Of a DNA stretch of 64,000 nt, positions 50,785 to 61,549 are shown piece after piece. The notes under the pieces were generated by a model. The model was not told the DNA's origin, made no database searches, and saw only the letters and a program-made list of their open reading frames with translations. A program made the position numbers and the translations under genes. Source of the stretch: Fratercula arctica (lineage: Eukaryota; Chordata; Aves; Charadriiformes; Alcidae); the NCBI GenBank assembly GCA_947846985.1, contig CANTUZ010000002.1, forward strand, positions 153,507,889 to 153,571,888, written 5' to 3'. The stretch's first letter is position 1, and each line of letters starts with the position of its first letter.

Positions 50785-51265
50785 TTTTAATCTCCAAGGT
50801 GACTATGGCATAAGATACCAGCTATTTTTGAAGAGTAAATTGAAGGTTTTTTAACCTGCTGGAACTCATTGAAAATGTTGAAAGAAGTAGTGGCTGAAGG
50901 AGAATGGATGAGTATAATATGTTTAAAATTGCAAACAAAAGACTTTGGCTGAAGGTCTTCACAAGAGACTATTAAGAAACTTTGGTGGTCAGAGGTTACA
51001 TCCTGCCATGGATTAAAAGTGGTTAAAAGATAGAAAATGAAGTAAAAATAAATAACCAATTTTTCAGAAGAAAAAAAAGGTTAATAGTGAGTTGCCCCAG
51101 AGCTGAACATTAGGAACTACCAGTCTGTTATGAAATATGAGTACAAATGACCTGGAGGAAGGATAGATTGAAGCATTAGTTGCACAGCAATTGCACAATT
51201 ATTTTAGTTAATCAGAAGAAGGTGGGAGAAGCCTAGACATTTTAAAGACAGGAAACACCTTAAAT
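50785..51265 (+). mobile_element. Old CR1-L-like LINE relic (RT region)
   Basis: Sense-order blocks: ACTTTGGCTGAAGGTCTTCA, CAAGAGACTATTAAGAAACT, CATGGATTAAAAGTGGTTAA, AAGATAGAAAA, then TTAATAGTGAGTTGCCCCAG, ATGACCTGGAGGAAGG and ATTAGTTGCACAGCAATTGC. They correspond to the CR1-L reverse-transcriptase stretch ('ggattaggaactggttaaaagatag', 'gtgggGTCCCCcaggg', 'aatgatctggagg'). All frames are broken. Boundaries approximate. Confidence 0.65.
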
Positions 51266-52104
51266 CAGAATGGATTAATAGGTAAACCATTAAACTGTGA
51301 ATCAGGATGTACTGGTTCCACTGTATCAGAGTAAAAAAAATACACAAAAGTATTTCAGTTAACATTGCCAATATGCTTTTATGTTTTTTCAAACTGTTTG
51401 CACAAATCTGCTTGTTCTGAGCAAATTTGTTTCGAAATATAATTTAGTGTTAAGATTTCATTTTGGGCGTAATTCAGGGACTTATGCAGACAAGCAAATA
51501 GCCTGGTGATCAAAGAGCCCAGTTTGTAGTCATTCTGTCCCTCATTCAGATTTTGCTTGGTCTTTGTTTCACAAGAAGGTGAACAAGTCATCAGATGACA
51601 GGTTTTTTTTGGTTAATGTTTTGGGTTGTGTGTATAATGCTGGCTACAATTTTTTTGGTAAGAAACTTTTCACAGTCTTGGTTTCCCTATAGTACAAAGT
51701 TGATTTTTGACAATTTGGAAAGTCTCAAGCTAGGATATAGCAAATTAGGTCTTAGATGAGCAATTTCTAGCACTGTGCATGTGTCTGAGTCCCAGGAGGA
51801 ATGTAAAAGCCTGCATTCATCTTTGGTCACCTACTTTCAAGAAATACTCATTTTTATAGCAAGAGTTTCAGAGAAGACTTTTAGCATGAATAACTGGAAC
51901 AAGTCTGTACTGTTGCAGAACATAGACTTGAGGTTAGCCTTCACCTGGATTATTCTCCGATCTAATTCATTGTGTGGCTACATGAATGCATGCACACTCT
52001 GAAAAAAACGGGAGGGCTGTTCGCCTCTTTGAAAACCTGCTGTGATTTCTGCTGAATTGCAGCATAATGAACCCAGAGCCTTACACCAGAAGCACTGGGC
52101 TTGA

Positions 52105-52250
52105 CTGGATCAGAAAAATTACTGCAGAGGGATATGATTGCTGTCTATAAATACACAAGAAAGGCAAATTCCAGGAAGGGAAAGACCTATCAAAACTACT
52201 GCTACAGGTAAGAGTTGTCATGAGAATTAATCATAGCTGACTAAATTTAG
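52105..52250 (+). mobile_element. Possible old CR1-like fragment
   Basis: GATATGATTGCTGTCTATAA, ATACACAAGAAAGGCAAATT and CCAGGAAGGGAAAGACCTAT resemble the CR1 segment after the RT domain ('ttgctgtctataaatatataaga...taccaggaagggaaaga'). It could be a continuation of the 50.8-kb relic interrupted by unrelated or decayed sequence. Confidence 0.45.
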
Positions 52251-52518
52251 ATGAAGATGGTTTCTGGCAGGCAAAACAATGCAGTTCTGGACTAGACTTT
52301 TGGGATGGATAACAGAACATTGTGTTTGCTCCATGGTTATCCAGTGGTCCTGGATATTGCCTATTCTGTTTAAATGACCATGGTTGTACTGCATTTTGGG
52401 TCAGACAGTCCTCTAGGAGCAAGGGTTATAATCATAGAATCATAGAATGGTTTGGGTTGGAAGGGACCTTAAAGATAATCTTGTTCCAACCCCCTGCCAT
52501 GGGCAGGGACACCTCCCA

Positions 52519-52962
52519 CTAGACCAGGCTGCTCAAAGCCCCATCCAGCCTGGCCTTGAACACTTCCAGGGATGGGGCATCCACAGCTTCTCTGGGCAAC
52601 CTGTTCCAATGCCTCACCACCCTCATAGTAAAGAATTTCTTCCTGATATCCAATCTAAATCTCCCCTCTTCCAGTTTAAAACCGTTACCCCTCATCCTAT
52701 TGCTCCACTCCCTCATAAAAAGTCCCTCCCCATCTCTCCTGTAGGCCCCCGTTAGGTACTGTAAGGCTGTTATAAGGTGTCCCTGAAGCCTCCTCTTCTC
52801 CAGGCTGAACAATCCCAGCTCTCTCAGCCTGTCCTCACAGGAGGGGTGTTCCAGCCCTCGGATCATCTTTGTGGCCCTCTTCTGTGCTCGACCCAACAGA
52901 TGCATGTCTTTCCTGTGCTGAGGGCTCCAGAGCTGGATGCGGTACTCCACATGGCATCTCAC
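52519..52962 (-). pseudogene. CR1 ORF2 C-terminal remnant
   Basis: A 147-codon minus-strand open frame covers the CR1 region after the RT catalytic core. It contains RAQKRATKMIRGLEHPSCED, RRLQGHLITALQYL and HWNRLPREAVDAPSLEVF, and ends at the normal CR1 ORF2 stop before the 3' UTR. The region is thought to serve RNA binding or priming. It is intact within this stretch but cut off from the RT part by the LTR and a frame break, so it is not functional. No independent promoter or start. Confidence 0.9.
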
Positions 52963-53018
52963 CAGAACAGAATCACCTCCCTTGACCTGCTGGTCACGCT
53001 TCTTTTGATGCAGCCCAG

Positions 53019-53593
53019 TGTCCTGGTTTGGTGTGGGGCAGAGCCAACTTTCTATTCACTGAGAGAGCCCCTTGTTTATATTTGTTGCTGTGGCAACCAG
53101 GGTCAGATGACTTGGTTGTTTACCCTGTGGAGGGGTGACACCTGTGGGCAGGTGCTGACCAGTCAGCTATTCCATCCCATCTGCCATGCTCGGTAGAGAA
53201 GCTGGGGGAGCAAAGGGTCAGCTCTTCCCTTCTTTAATGGCTCTCTTCTTCCAAGGCTGATGCCTGAGGAGGACCCTATCTATTTTTCTGCCTTTGATCC
53301 CAATCCATGTGCTCCTGAATCTAGATCCAGAATCCAGTTCCCATTGTTGAGTCCAGTCTGGAACTTCCCCAGTGCCTGTCAGTGACATCTATCTCCGAGC
53401 TTGATACAGTTTTGTGTATACTGTATCTATTTCATTATTTCCTTTTTATTTTATTATTAATATTTCATTGAAGTAGTTTAGTTCTTTCTAAACTCATAAA
53501 TCTCTTTATCTCTCTTCTTCCTCTCCTTGGAGTGAGACGTGGGGGACACCATCTGTCATCTTGTCATTGGCCAATCCGGCCCAAACCACAACA
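53019..53593 (+). mobile_element. Solo LTR nested in CR1
   Basis: A 575-bp insert starts TGTCCTGGTTTGGTGTGGGG and ends GGCCCAAACCACAACA. Flanking 5-mers CCCAG (53014-53018) and CCTAG (53594-53598) are a 5-bp target duplication with one change. The CR1 text continues across it (TTTTGATGCAGCCCAG, then GATGTGGTTGGCTTTCTGGG). Near its 3' end TCTAAACTCATAAATC is followed by TCTTTATCTC, like the 8293 LTR. This identifies an ERVL-type solo LTR in + orientation. It is a different subfamily from 8293, as the interiors do not match. No viral genes are present. Confidence 0.93.
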
Positions 53594-53683
53594 CCTAGGA
53601 TGTGGTTGGCTTTCTGGGCCGTAAGCTCACATTGCCAGCTCATGTTGCACTTCTCATCTACCAACACCCCCAAGTCCTTCTCC

Positions 53684-54040
53684 TCAGGGCTGCTCTCCGC
53701 CCAACCTGTATTTGTGCCTGGGATTGCCATGACCCAGGTGCAGGATCTTGCACTTGGCCTGGTTGAACTTCATGAGGTTTGCACGGGCCCACCTCTCAAG
53801 CCTATCCAGGTGCCTCTGCATGGCATCCCTTCCCTCCAGTGTGTTGCCCGTGCAACACAGTTTGGTGTCATCAGCAAACTTGCTGAGGGTGCACTCAATC
53901 CCACTGTCCATGTTGCCGATAAAGTTGTTAAATAGCACCTGTCCCAGCACTGACCCCTGAGGAATGCCACTCGTCCCTGGTTTCCACTTGGACATTGAGC
54001 CATTGACCACAACCCTTTGAGTGCGGCCATTCAGCCACAC
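53684..54040 (-). pseudogene. CR1 reverse-transcriptase fragment
   Basis: A 118-codon minus-strand frame carries RT motifs [10 protein letters not shown] (about residues 24-33) and FADDTKL (about 55-61, the catalytic [F/Y]xDD box), then a conserved [19 protein letters not shown]. The frame then runs into a stop at 53684, while CR1 text ([22 protein letters not shown]) resumes in another frame at 53506-53730. The break is an indel around 53685-53705 within the CR1 and outside the LTR. The N-terminal RT is missing. Non-functional. Confidence 0.92.
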
Positions 54041-55741
54041 TGCATATTCGCTGTGAGCACTTGCATGCTCTCAGGTTTGGAAACCATGCTGGAGGTCAGA
54101 GATGAGCAAACGTGTGCAAGGATGGAGCATGGAGGGAGCCTGCAACCGCAGCATGAACCGTGAGGATGTTTAGAAGACACTGCAATAGGGAGCAAGCCCC
54201 AGAACTAATCTGTGAGGTAATGGACAAAACACTTTCCTGGGAACCCTTTTCTAGGATTGGGTGAAGTTTCTTCCAACCAGCAAACCACTGAAAGTTGCTC
54301 AGAAGGAGGGAAAGATTGATTCAGGACAGGCACAGCATCAGAGGCGTTATATGTGAGTGTGTATGTGTGCACATGCATGCCTGTAGAATCTGTACTGAGC
54401 ACTTCCATCTGCCTCACCCACAGTATCTGTATTTTTCTAGTTAAAGAGGAAGTGATGAACATCTTGTATTGCATTCACCTTAAGATGAAGGCATGCAATT
54501 CCTTTGCACTTTGAATTTCTTGGGACCTGGCCATGCCTCCAAAAGATGCATGAGGAAAATCATCCACACTTGATTTCTGAGTGTTGTTTCCAGGCTCTGT
54601 GCAACCTGGCTTTCACATATAAAGCCTTTCCTTCAGCTTATTTTGAGTGAAAAAGAATAACCATTCCTCACTGACTTACTGTACCAGTTCTTGTACTTTT
54701 CTGTTTTGGATCAGCAATTTTATGCCATCAGGTCTTTACAATGGATCATCTTTTACTATATGTTTTATTGCTTGCTTCAAAAAAGGTCAGTAAAGGTTTT
54801 GAGATGCCACGATAATTAAAATGATTAAAATTTTGAAAAGCACTTGATATTTCTACTAGTATGCTGTCGAAGTCAGAATGGTAAATAACTAAAAAGAGGA
54901 AGACATAAAATATCCATTTAATATAATTATGTCAATTAGTGGTATAAGATGTCCTCACTTGACTCCCATTTGGTGTTGATCACTGGCTCTCCAAAATAAA
55001 CTAGAAAGCTTGATAGATAAACAATACAGCTCTTCCAAATAAATATGAAAAGACATTAACACTTTTACAACGGCCATTGGGAACTTGAGGGAGACATTAC
55101 CAGAAATACAAAAAAATAGAGAAAACATCTCCTGCTCTTTCCTTTAGTGGTTGGATGCAGAAAAGCTGGGTACTGTTGTTTCTCATCTTCCACTGTCTAG
55201 GATACTGAAACAAAGGTTTCAGCACTCAGGATTCTTGGATACTTCAGTCACTCAAAGAAAGGCATAGGTACCCTGGCAAAAAGTTAAAGGAATGCTTTTT
55301 CTGATCTTTATATAGAAACTGTGAAACTTCCTACAACAAGTTAAGACCTTTGCAATGTTTCTTAAGGATTTAGTAATTTGGGTATTGATAGTATCTGCAA
55401 TTCCAGAGACAAATAAGAGCTCCTCTCTGGCATATGTTGTAAGAAAAATGAGGCTACACTGGGATTTCAATAGGTCTGAAGTGTCACTTCAGTATATTCC
55501 CATCCAGGGTATTTAAAAGTTTATTTTGGAGTAAAGCCCAGTATAGGTTAAAGGAAGGCTTGGGAAGCACTACTTAACCTCTGAAGAATCAGAGGGTGGC
55601 TTGGACCTTTTCAGAGCAGAGAGCCTGCAAGCACAGGTTGTTCACAAGCAGAAGTTTTTAAAAATGTTGAAAACCTACACTGTGTAAAAATAGCTCTTAT
55701 ATTCCTTTTGATTTTCAGCTGCTCTAGTCTTTTCCTATCTT
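54039..55741. other. Non-coding stretch
   Basis: No gene or repeat recognised. The segment has short AT-rich random frames. Confidence 0.6.
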
Positions 55742-55893
55742 TAGAATGGAATAGACTATTTCAGTTGGAAGGGACCTACAATGATCATCTCATCCAACTG
55801 TGTCATGGTTTCAGTTAAACCATGATAAGCTGCCTGACCAATTCAGGGATGACCAAGATAAAGCCTGTGACCGAGTTAAAGCATGTTCTTTGT
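55742..55893 (-). mobile_element. CR1 LINE 3' fragment with a 27-bp insertion
   Basis: The + strand reads TAGAATGGAATAGACTATTT, CAGTTGGAAGGGACCTACAA, TGATCATCTCATCCAACTG, then a foreign 27-bp piece plus 5 bp, then CCTGACCAATTCAGGGATGA and GAGTTAAAGCATGTT. This is the reverse complement of a CR1 subfamily with the 'ACTATTTCAGTTGGAAGGGACC' 3' end. About 120 bp of CR1 remain around the insert. Confidence 0.85.
55801..55827 (+). mobile_element. 27-bp LTR-terminus remnant (internal deletion footprint)
   Basis: TGTCATGGTTTCAG joined directly to TTAAACCATGATA. The left half matches the start and the right half the end of ERVL-type LTRs such as 8293-8721. It is flanked by AACTG (55796-55800) and AGCTG (55828-55832), an imperfect 5-bp target duplication inside otherwise continuous CR1 text. 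The two ends form a 9-bp perfect inverted repeat (TCATGGTTT/AAACCATGA). Confidence 0.7.
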
Positions 55894-58376
55894 TCTTGTA
55901 TCTTTCCTCCTCCTTTGCACTTCACCCTCATCACTTCAACCTCCTTCTCTCCCTGTCCTCCTAAGATGCGAACATTCTGCTCCTGCCATGAGGTCTATGT
56001 ATTGTTTTGCCCATGTCAAGCCAAAATAGGTGAAGACACTTGCCTTATCCTCCTCTAAGCATCAAATCATCTCTGTAGGAGCAGCTGTCAAAACACAGGC
56101 TTGCTACTAAAGTGGCTTCTCAGAGAGTAAGAGGTTTTATTTGCTTAATCTCATCATTGAAAAGGAGCTGTGCCAGCATTCAAAAATTGCTATCTACTGT
56201 GGCTATTGGTCAGGAAAGGAGGGATGGCCCCTCTCTGAGTACAGCTTGCTCAGAGCTCGTGCTCTCATTAAGCACATGTGTCTCGCTCTCTGTTGGTCAC
56301 CTTGCTGCTGGCCCTACCTTAGAAAGTTGTCAGGAGGCCTTTGGAGAGTACTAGGTGTGAGGATTAAAATGAACTGATAATATCTTTTTTCCTCTCAGCG
56401 TAATAAATATTCAGAAAAAGAGATGCCCTCACTTAGTTGTTTATTGGGGTGATTTGCTAAAGTAATAAAAATCTGCTTTGGATTATTAAGAATAGAAGTT
56501 CATAAAGAATCACAAGAGATGAAACTTTGAACTTCTGTTTAGGTAAAATTGGAAAACCAGGAAGGTCTGAAGAATCTGAGAGTGTCAACACAATGGAGGA
56601 ATTATTCTGGCAAACAGAACTCTGTGTACCCAATTCTTTCCATGTGTTTATTTATTGCTGATATTCTTATGCAGTAAAGTAGTTTCATATCACTGCTGCC
56701 CAGACATTTTTCTTTGGGAATGTATGAATCAGAATGACTTCTGCTGAACCATTTGAATGGGTGATTGCTACAGAGTATTGCTAGGGGTTTGCATTGCAGT
56801 GGGATACTGTGAGCTTTATGGAACATTAAGGTATGCAATAATAATATATGAGCTCTTTCCCCCCCAACCTATTTGCTTTTAATGAATATAATTAAAGTAC
56901 AGATGATCCAGTTGAAGTTATATCCTACTTGGCAGGTGTAAGAACCTTGTAGTAGCACTGAGATACTGGTAACTGATGACTTTAATGTACTGTGCTAGAT
57001 CTAGTACACCAGTGGCCTTGTTTTTCATTTGTTTTGTGTGGGACAACTAGTCACTTAACTAATCCATTACTTCCTATGTTGATTGAGCAGTTTGATATGA
57101 CTTTTCCTTTTATCAGTCTCCTTCAGCTGATAAACAGGATTGTTTGCAATAAAGGAAGATTCCTGTTTTATTGCAGTGACTAATTCTCTGTCTTTGGAGT
57201 TGACAGCAGCTCCTTCATGCTAGGAAATGAGGAATACAAATCCCTAGGGCATCCTACAACATTTCTACAATTGGACACGTTAAAAGTTATGTTGCCTTTC
57301 TGTTTGGCTGAGCATCTCCTCATTTTTTGTTGGTATTTTTTTATTTAATACTGAAATGGATTTTGTTTTTCTTTTGGCATACATGGCATTTGGGTTTTTT
57401 TCTAAACCAAAAAGTCCTAACCTTTCCTTTAGACCTTGGCGTTGGAAGCATCGCTCTGTCCATTTGTAAAGGGCTTATTTTTCTACTGCATCTTTTGCCA
57501 AGGTAAAAAGAACAAATCTGAATACAGTCTACCTAGGAGGGCTGAAAACTGAGGCATATACTACAACATCCTTCTGCAATACTTGCTGCTGATGGCTGGG
57601 AGATACAGAGTACCTCAGGTATGATCCAGTATAGCAATTTCCTTGTTCCTATAAAATTTTCAGATTTAAAGGATTCTTTGCCTATCTATAGTCTTCAAGG
57701 ATATATTTCTAAGTGCAGTTGGACAAACAAAAAATCCAAATGATTTGACCCTCCCTTTCTCCTGTAATGGACCACTTTTGATTTAAGCACATATAAAGAT
57801 TTATGGAGCACCACAGAGAGCCACACCAGTTAATTGTAGATAGTGCCTTCAACAGGTTTTTCATGAACTGCTTGTTTTGCCAGTCCGTGAATGTCACCTG
57901 AAGCACAGCACCTTGTTTCTTTGACAAAAAACCTACTCTTTGAGTCAATGACCATCAAGATAGAAACACAATAAATGCTAGGAAAATAATGAATAAATGT
58001 GGAAAAACCATGAAAAATCTTAACTGTAGCAAATATCTGTGAATATTTTAGGGCTGGAGGCACCAAGAGATGCATTTATTTGAATAAAGATTTGCAAGCA
58101 ACTGTTTTTCTTAGTGAATAGCTAACTCATCCCTGTAACCTTGTGGGGAAAGCGGTGAAGCAAAACTAAGGACCTCCTGAAGTGAGGTTTTGTGACAGCT
58201 TTAGCTGATTTTAGGAGGCTTTTGAGCAGCACATATTGGCATCATGCAGTAAGAGGAAGCCAAACGTATGTGCTTTGGAACATATGTCTTAGATCTGAAG
58301 AAAGTTACTCTACACCGTAAGTCATATCCTGGCAGAAATGGGAATGAAAGCTAGAAATAAACAATTTCAGAAGAAA

Positions 58377-58404
58377 AAGAATAGTGCTTCAGAGCACTAT
58401 TCTT
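58377..58404. repeat. Perfect 12-bp-stem hairpin
   Basis: AAGAATAGTGCT (58377-58388), loop TCAG, AGCACTATTCTT (58393-58404). It has no mismatches and no recognised mobile-element context. Confidence 0.95.
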
Positions 58405-58655
58405 AAGTTAAACTTATGTATCAGTAGCCAAGTTTAAAACTACTTAATGAGTGATGACTCAGGTTTTTACCTGTGATGTGCCTTAGGAAAGATGGAATGT
58501 TATTGAAGTAATTTCTTTAATGGAAGAAAGATGGTGCTATTATAAAATGTGACAGTTAACAATACCTTTGCAGGGGGGACAAAGAGTCTGCAACCAAATT
58601 ACGTGACTTTGCATAAGAAATTGCTGGCTCACATTATGAATTCGTAAATATAAAG

Positions 58656-58682
58656 TTGTGGGGGTGTGTGTGGGGGGGTGTA
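58656..58682 (+). repeat. G/T-rich run
   Basis: TTGTGGGGGTGTGTGTGGGG followed by GGGTG. It has several G-runs and may form a weak G-quadruplex. Confidence 0.9.
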
Positions 58683-59405
58683 CTTCGTTAAATCAAATAC
58701 AAGCAGTGGGAGGAAAAAAGAACAATATCAAGAATCACTTTCCCTCCTTCAGGCCCATGGGAAAAACAGAGCCATGTGAGATGGAACACATTCCGCATTC
58801 TAGTTTTTTCTTCCTTTATGTGTGTGTTAATAATTTAAATAATTTTGAATGCATAAAGCCAAAATTTCAGTATTAGACAAAGCTGGCAAATAATTTATCA
58901 ACGACAGAACAAATAGTTGCCTTTAATTGAAAGGAATGTTTCTGCATTCTGCAACAATAACCCAGCCATTGGGGCTGATAATAAAATTACCTGACTTCTT
59001 AAAGCCAGTTCTCTGGAATAATCTAATGTTCTGATTTTTACATTATTAATTTATTTATTCTCACAATTCATTTTGATGTAATTTACTGAAAACTACCTAG
59101 CTAGCTCTTTTTCTCCTTCCTTCTTAACTATTGTACTGATCGGCATCTCTGTTTTAACATATGCGCATATACGCACATGTGTGAGGACACATGGCTGTAT
59201 TTCCATCTCAGTACACCTCTTACTTTCCTGGTATACCTTGTCTTACTTTATAACATTGGGTTGTAAGCTCCTGCCTTACTGTAGATTACACTGTGACCCC
59301 AACTAACACGGGCAAATGGAACTCAATGAGACTACTTGTATTCAGTGAGACTGCTTACCAACATATTAACACTAAGCATGTGCACAAATCATCACAAGAC
59401 TTAGC

Positions 59406-59521
59406 AAAAAAAAACAAACCAAACCAAACCAAACCAAAACAAAACAAAAAAAAAAACAAAAAAAACCCCCCAAAAAAGCGCCCCCAAAACACAAGAAAGA
59501 AAGGAAGAGAGAGGAAAAATG
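59406..59521 (+). repeat. (CAAAC)n and A/C-rich low-complexity tract
   Basis: Starts with an A9 run, then four to five AAACC pentamers, AAAAC units, long A-runs with C6 and C5 blocks, ending in a purine-rich GAAAGGAAGAGAG tail. The frame of 86 codons across it is low complexity, not a gene. Confidence 0.92.
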
Positions 59522-61352
59522 GATGTTTAAACATCAATTATGCATCTGCATAAATGATTTGTTGGAAGAAGGAGCTGGTCATCACCTATGGCTACAGCAG
59601 TTGAAATTTGCAAAAAAACCCGATAAAGATAGGATTTTTTAAATTTTTATTATTTTGTTTTTCTTTCTATCATGGATTTCATTGTGTCAGTGGCAGGTTT
59701 CTTGTGGAAGGATAGGTTGAACTTTGCAGGAGCCTGAAGACCTGTCCACGGCTGAGCACTGCAGCAGTCCAGGTGGTAGCGGTCAAAGTCTACCCTCATA
59801 CCTGTCTAACCCTGAAGCGAAGAGTTAACCTCTTAGCATCTCCTTCCTGTATGCCAGTTTGTAGGCAGTTTTGTGCCTGACTTGTGTGTTGAGATTGTAA
59901 GAAGGATGCTCATTCCGCTGATTTTTCTTCTGCTACTGCTTTTTATATAGGGTAGGTGCAGTGATAAATACCTGCAGATATGAGCTTCCATCCACTAGCA
60001 TCTGGGTTGAGGCCACCAAATACAATCATCGTTACAAGTCATTGGGTTGCTTCTTCTTCATTACCATGAAGTTAAAAGCTTCATTTTCCTCTAAGGCAAG
60101 AGCAAGTCACAGTTCAGTTTGATTCTTTGCTGCCTCTAGTACATGCATAAGAAAGGTGGGAGATGTAAATGACAGAAAGGTTAATGACTGAGGACAGATG
60201 ATCTTTTAAAGCTTTCAGCTATTAGTCTTCTTTCAAAATTTCTATCATGCTTCAGATAAATCATTCAGGTTTTTTTTTCATCTGCAGTCACAAGAGCAGG
60301 GCTGGTTTTGTGATGCTTGCTGACTCCCATGTAAAAACTCCAGGCATTTCTGTGGACATGTATTCCCCTTCTGTTTGCTCTCTCTAGAATGATGTTTTTC
60401 CAACTGGGCGGTAGAGGATATCAAAGGGAGCTTAGGCCCAGTGTTATGTCAGGCTGGCAGCCAGTTGTGTCATGCCAGCATTTCAGTGCCTGTGAGATGG
60501 ATGGCAAATTGCTGACCCTTTTCTGAAATGGCACTGGCAATAGCAAAGGACCAGATGTTGCTACATGTCTCTCTTAACAAAGCAGCAGGGCCTAAGGTGG
60601 ATGGAGCCCAAAGGCACTGTTAGAGCCAGCTTGCTCTTACTGCAGTTTGCTGTGAGGTTGGATCTCTTTCAGGGTAAGCTTCTTCCCAGACCAGCAGCAG
60701 ACTGGCAACAGGCTGCAGAAACTGTGGTGGAGAAAAAGAACAAAACATAGAAACAATGTCGTAGCCAGGCTTTTGTAGCAGCAGAATTTCAGCTGATTAC
60801 TGCTTGGGGTTCAATGACATTTTTCAGGGGATGCTCTAAAATGATGTATGAAATTCTGATTGTAGATGAATGTTTCTGAAGTTGTATGGGTGCTGCTGCC
60901 ACTGATGCTGTGGAAGTGAGATACAATAAAGAAGTTGGTCAAGAGACGCAAGAGACACATGGACACCTCAAAAAGTCAACATACAAGGCTGGCATCATAG
61001 TGCCTGTCCAAATGTTTCCCTCTGTTAACCTCTTTCTCAGACCATATTTATTTTCTGTATACATTTCACTCTGCAGACTTTCTCAAAATTTATATTCTTC
61101 CAATTCATTATTTGTTAATCTTGCCATCTTGGGACTTCTACTTACTGCTAGCAATGTGAACTGTGTATTATGTTGATTTATGTGTAATCTGGACACTGGA
61201 AGAATAACTATAAAGATTAACATAGTAAAATGGGAGAGTCATCTATGGCAGATATCTGTGGTGGTACAAAACCAGAGCCCAGCTTTTTGCTTAAAGATAC
61301 ATAATTTGCTTATTTGTTTGTCTTCTGTTAGTAGTTAGCTAGTGGTTAACTT

Positions 61353-61549
61353 CACAGAAAGGGTTATGAAATATTGGAACAGGCTGCCCAGGGAAGTGGT
61401 GGAATCTCCATCCCTGGAGGTGTTTAAAATATTGGTAGACGTGATGCTTAAGGACGTGGTTTATTGGTGGTTTTGGCAGTGTTAGGTTAATGGTTGGATT
61501 CAATGATCTTAAAGGTCCCCTCCAACCTGGACAATTCTATGATTCTATA
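61353..61549 (+). mobile_element. CR1 LINE 3' end fragment
   Basis: Sense orientation: GGCTGCCCAGGGAAGTGGTG, GAATCTCCATCCCTGGAGGT, TTGGCAGTGTTAGGTTAATG, GATCTTAAAGGTCCCCTCCA, ending ATTCTATGATTCTAT, the CR1 terminal octamer repeat. About 197 bp, 5' truncated and only modestly diverged. The end of ORF2 (SPSLEVFK-like) can be read but no full frame is present. Confidence 0.95.

Larger units (their letters stand above)
52430..54038 (-). mobile_element. CR1 LINE, 5' truncated, about 1.03 kb, split by an LTR
   Basis: The + strand runs from the CR1 3' end (AATCATAGAATCATAGAATG, GGTTGGAAGGGACCTTAAAG, CCCCCTGCCATGGGCAGGGA) through the reverse complement of the reading-frame end and into the reverse-transcriptase domain, ending about 54038 (CCTTTGAGTGCGGCCATTCA). 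It is interrupted at 53019-53593 by a solo LTR with target duplication. Minus-strand frames encode the RT core ([10 protein letters not shown] and FADDTKL) and the C-terminal region ending SLEVFKARLDGALSSLV. It is the best preserved CR1 here and probably the youngest, but lacks the 5' part of the RT, the endonuclease and ORF1. Confidence 0.95.
55894..61352. other. Non-coding stretch
   Basis: No gene recognised. It includes the 58377 hairpin, a GT/G-rich run at 58656-58682 and the A/C-rich tract at 59406, listed separately. The frame at 60886-61176 (96 codons) is unrecognised and probably random. Confidence 0.55.

Noticed and set aside
59293..59553. 86-codon frame with a lysine/asparagine-rich run
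   Set aside because: It is the translation of the (CAAAC)n/A-rich simple repeat.
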